Shown piece by piece: positions 41,725-43,178 of a stretch of 43,178 bases of DNA. Source of the DNA: an uncultured Clostridia bacterium (GTDB lineage Bacteria > Bacillota > Clostridia > TANB77 > CAG-508); NCBI GenBank assembly GCA_934149275.1, contig CAKPEG010000015.1, positions 1 to 43,178 of the forward strand, written 5' to 3'. Numbering within the stretch: position 1 is the stretch's first letter; the number at the start of each line of letters is the position of its first letter. The position numbers and the translations under genes are program-made. The notes under the pieces were generated by a model, which saw only the letters and a list, made by a program, of their open reading frames with translations, was not told where the DNA came from and searched no databases.

Positions 41725-41746
41725 TCTCTTACATTTTTGTAAGAGA
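41725..41746. promoter_or_regulatory. BceR-type operator upstream of bceAB
   Basis: TCTCTTACA-TTTT-TGTAAGAGA is a perfect 9-bp palindrome with a 4-bp spacer. Its core TTACA-N4-TGTAA fits the TnACA-N4-TGTAA box described for BceR-like regulators. It ends 18 bp upstream of the -35, where an activator would bind. Confidence 0.75.
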
Positions 41747-41778
41747 AAAAAATTAACATTAAGACTATTTCTTGAAAT

Positions 41779-42798
41779 TTAATTTTCAAAATGTGAAAAA
41801 CTTCCTTTTGGAAATACTATTGTTACTTCTGTGCCTACGTTTTGTTCAGCATTTATATTTATTGCAAGTTGCAATTTATTGCATAATTTTTTACATAAGT
41901 ATAATCCGATTCCTGTTGATTTTTTTCCTATTATTCTTCCGTTTTCTCCAGTAAATCCTTTCTCAAATACTCTTGAAAGTTCTGATTTTTTTATTCCTAA
42001 TCCATTATCTTTTATGTATAAAGTAACTTTTTCTTTTTGTTCTTCAGCATATATTTCAATTGATTGGTTTTCATTTTTGGAATATTTAATTGAATTTTGA
42101 ATAACTTGGTTTAATATAAATACAACCCATTTGCTATCTGTATAAACTTGTTTTTCTAAGTCGTGTATGATTAGCTCAAACTTATTATTTAATATAGTTG
42201 TTTTGTTTTTTATAATACTCATGTTAACAATATCTTTTAGGTTTGTTTTTGTTATTATATAGTCTTTTTCTACAGTATTGCTTCTTGCATAATACAATGC
42301 TTGTTCTGTGTAATTTTCTATTTTGTCTAATTCTTCTTCAATATTTTTAGTTATTTCATTTTTATTATTTTCTATTATTAACTTGCTAGCTGATATTGGT
42401 GTTTTTATTTCGTGTATCCATAGCTCAATGTATTCTTTATAGTCTTCTTGCGCGTATTTATATTTATTCACATTTTCAAGCATTGACTTGCCTGTCTCTT
42501 CTAATATTTCTTTAAATAAATTACCATCTTGAAAATTTGCTTTTGAGATTACTTCTGATAGTAAATACTTTTGATCTAATTCATCTAGTTTTTCTAAAAG
42601 ATTATTATAATAACTTTTTTTGCTGTAGTATTCAATTAACATACTTATTAATAAACTTAAAATTATTGAAGCAACTACATATACTCGCACTATCAGTTGA
42701 ATTTGATATGCTAATAAAATTATTTCTATTGACATTGTTGAAAATAGCATTAGTATTATTTCTATTTTTTTATCCTTTATAAAATCTTTGAATTTCAT
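41779..42798 (-). CDS. BceS-type intramembrane-sensing histidine kinase
   Basis: The 339 residues have two closely spaced N-terminal membrane helices (about residues 14-33 and 37-57) with almost no extracellular loop, as in BceS kinases that take their signal from the transporter. The H-box is ELWIHEIKTPISASKLIIE; the N box lies around VVFILNQVIQNSIKYSK, and DNGLGIKKSELSRVFEKGFTG and STGIGLYLCKKL are the G boxes. It overlaps the response regulator stop by ATGA and precedes bceA, as in standard bceRS-bceAB loci. Confidence 0.92.
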   Translation of the reverse strand: MKFKDFIKDKKIEIILMLFSTMSIEIILLAYQIQLIVRVYVVASIILSLLISMLIEYYSKKSYYNNLLEKLDELDQKYLLSEVISKANFQDGNLFKEILEETGKSMLENVNKYKYAQEDYKEYIELWIHEIKTPISASKLIIENNKNEITKNIEEELDKIENYTEQALYYARSNTVEKDYIITKTNLKDIVNMSIIKNKTTILNNKFELIIHDLEKQVYTDSKWVVFILNQVIQNSIKYSKNENQSIEIYAEEQKEKVTLYIKDNGLGIKKSELSRVFEKGFTGENGRIIGKKSTGIGLYLCKKLCNKLQLAININAEQNVGTEVTIVFPKGSFSHFEN

Positions 42799-43178
42799 TT
42801 TAAAATATACCCTTGTCCTCTCCTAGTTTCTATTGAATCTTTTGCTCCTATTTCTTCTAATTTATCTCTTATTCTTTTTATATTTACACTTAATGTGTTG
42901 TCATCAATAAAACTTTCACTTTCCCAAAGATAATCCATTATTTCATCTCTTGAAACTAATTTTCCTCTTCTTAAACTTAGATAATATATAATGTTATATT
43001 CATTTTTTGTTAGTTCTATTTTCTTATCGCCATTTTCAACATATCTACTTGATGTATTTAATATAAATTTTTCTAATTCTATTTTATCATTTGTATTATT
43101 GGATTGATTTCGTTTTAAAAGCCCTGCTATTTTTGCGAGTAATATTTGAATATTATATGGTTTTGTAACATATTGATC
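42795..43178 (-). CDS. BceR-type OmpR/PhoB-family response regulator, partial (N-terminus beyond the window)
   Basis: The last 127 residues are present. The first (DQYVTKPYNIQILLAKIAGLLKR) belong to the end of the receiver domain, with the conserved KP motif. The rest is a winged-helix DNA-binding domain (KIELTKNEYNIIYYLSLRRGKLVSRDEIMDYLW, DDNTLSVNIKRIRDKLEEIG, IETRRGQGYILK). The phosphorylated aspartate lies beyond the window edge. Its stop overlaps the kinase start. It should bind the operator at 41725-41746. Confidence 0.9.
   Translation of the reverse strand, partial: DQYVTKPYNIQILLAKIAGLLKRNQSNNTNDKIELEKFILNTSSRYVENGDKKIELTKNEYNIIYYLSLRRGKLVSRDEIMDYLWESESFIDDNTLSVNIKRIRDKLEEIGAKDSIETRRGQGYILK

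Noticed and set aside
1..43178. Long hydrophobic ORFs antisense to real genes on both strands
   Set aside because: They mirror AT-rich codons of well-supported genes, lack Shine-Dalgarno sites and match no family.
1..43178. A restriction-site boundary (AAGCTT at the start, TGATC at the end) as a biological feature
   Set aside because: More likely cloning or window boundaries, or coincidence; no information on gene content.

Overview
The window is chromosomal DNA from a very AT-rich, low-GC Gram-positive bacterium, most likely an uncultured member of the Clostridia. The grounds are an hrcA-grpE-dnaK-dnaJ operon with CIRCE operators, a glmS ribozyme, a T-box leader, RNase J, a BceRSAB-type peptide-sensing module, WhiA, and an intact sporulation sigma factor K with its pro-sequence. 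Almost all genes are housekeeping genes. I found no tRNA or rRNA gene, CRISPR array, transposase or integrase.

Layout. 1-2.1 kb: a C-terminally truncated polysaccharide deacetylase (-) and an orphan AgrC-like histidine kinase (+). 2.3-8.3 kb (-): RluA-type pseudouridine synthase, class I RNA methyltransferase with a small membrane peptide upstream, uvrC, a small membrane protein, hpt and a NeuB-type sialic acid synthase. 8.4-10.7 kb (+): glmS with its ribozyme. 10.8-11.7 kb (-): DUF2508 protein and a NadM-like nucleotidyltransferase. 11.8-14.5 kb (+): serine T-box, DUF1653 protein, serS, engB. 14.5-19.4 kb: a non-coding block of inverted repeats, then (-) two overlapping small genes, a DUF951 protein, gltX and rnjA. 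19.5-24 kb (-): a candidate ncRNA or leader, an ECF sigma/anti-sigma pair, an ITPase-like gene, and proS preceded by two tiny ORFs. 24-30.5 kb: a GNAT gene (+), guaD (-) and the heat-shock operon (-). 30.5-36 kb: an unknown gene (+), prmC-whiA-hemW (-), a structured 6S-like ncRNA (-), and a radical SAM protein with a second ITPase (-). 36-38.6 kb: unknown small genes and sigK (+). 38.7-43.2 kb (-): a BceRSAB-type module cut by the window end.

Three patterns stand out. First, a multi-hairpin intergenic repeat (about 50-155 nt) recurs at least five times, always next to a gene end; one copy supplies the last codons of a gene and another sits between a T-box and its operon. Second, several single genes (24.1, 30.6, 36.3, 38.1 kb and the pair at 14.9-15.5 kb) have clearly higher GC than the surroundings, no recognisable operon partners and, mostly, their own sigma-A promoter and strong GC-rich terminator; they look like independently acquired expression cassettes. 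Third, several regulatory sites are unusual: a 46-codon ORF with a good Shine-Dalgarno site spans the whole glmS ribozyme, two CIRCE-geometry operators flank the hrcA promoter, a perfect TTACA-N4-TGTAA BceR-type box precedes the bceAB promoter although bceA carries a one-base frameshift in its Walker A motif, and two promoter-to-terminator transcription units (19.57-19.86 kb and 34.1-34.36 kb, both minus strand) contain no convincing ORF and look like structured RNAs.
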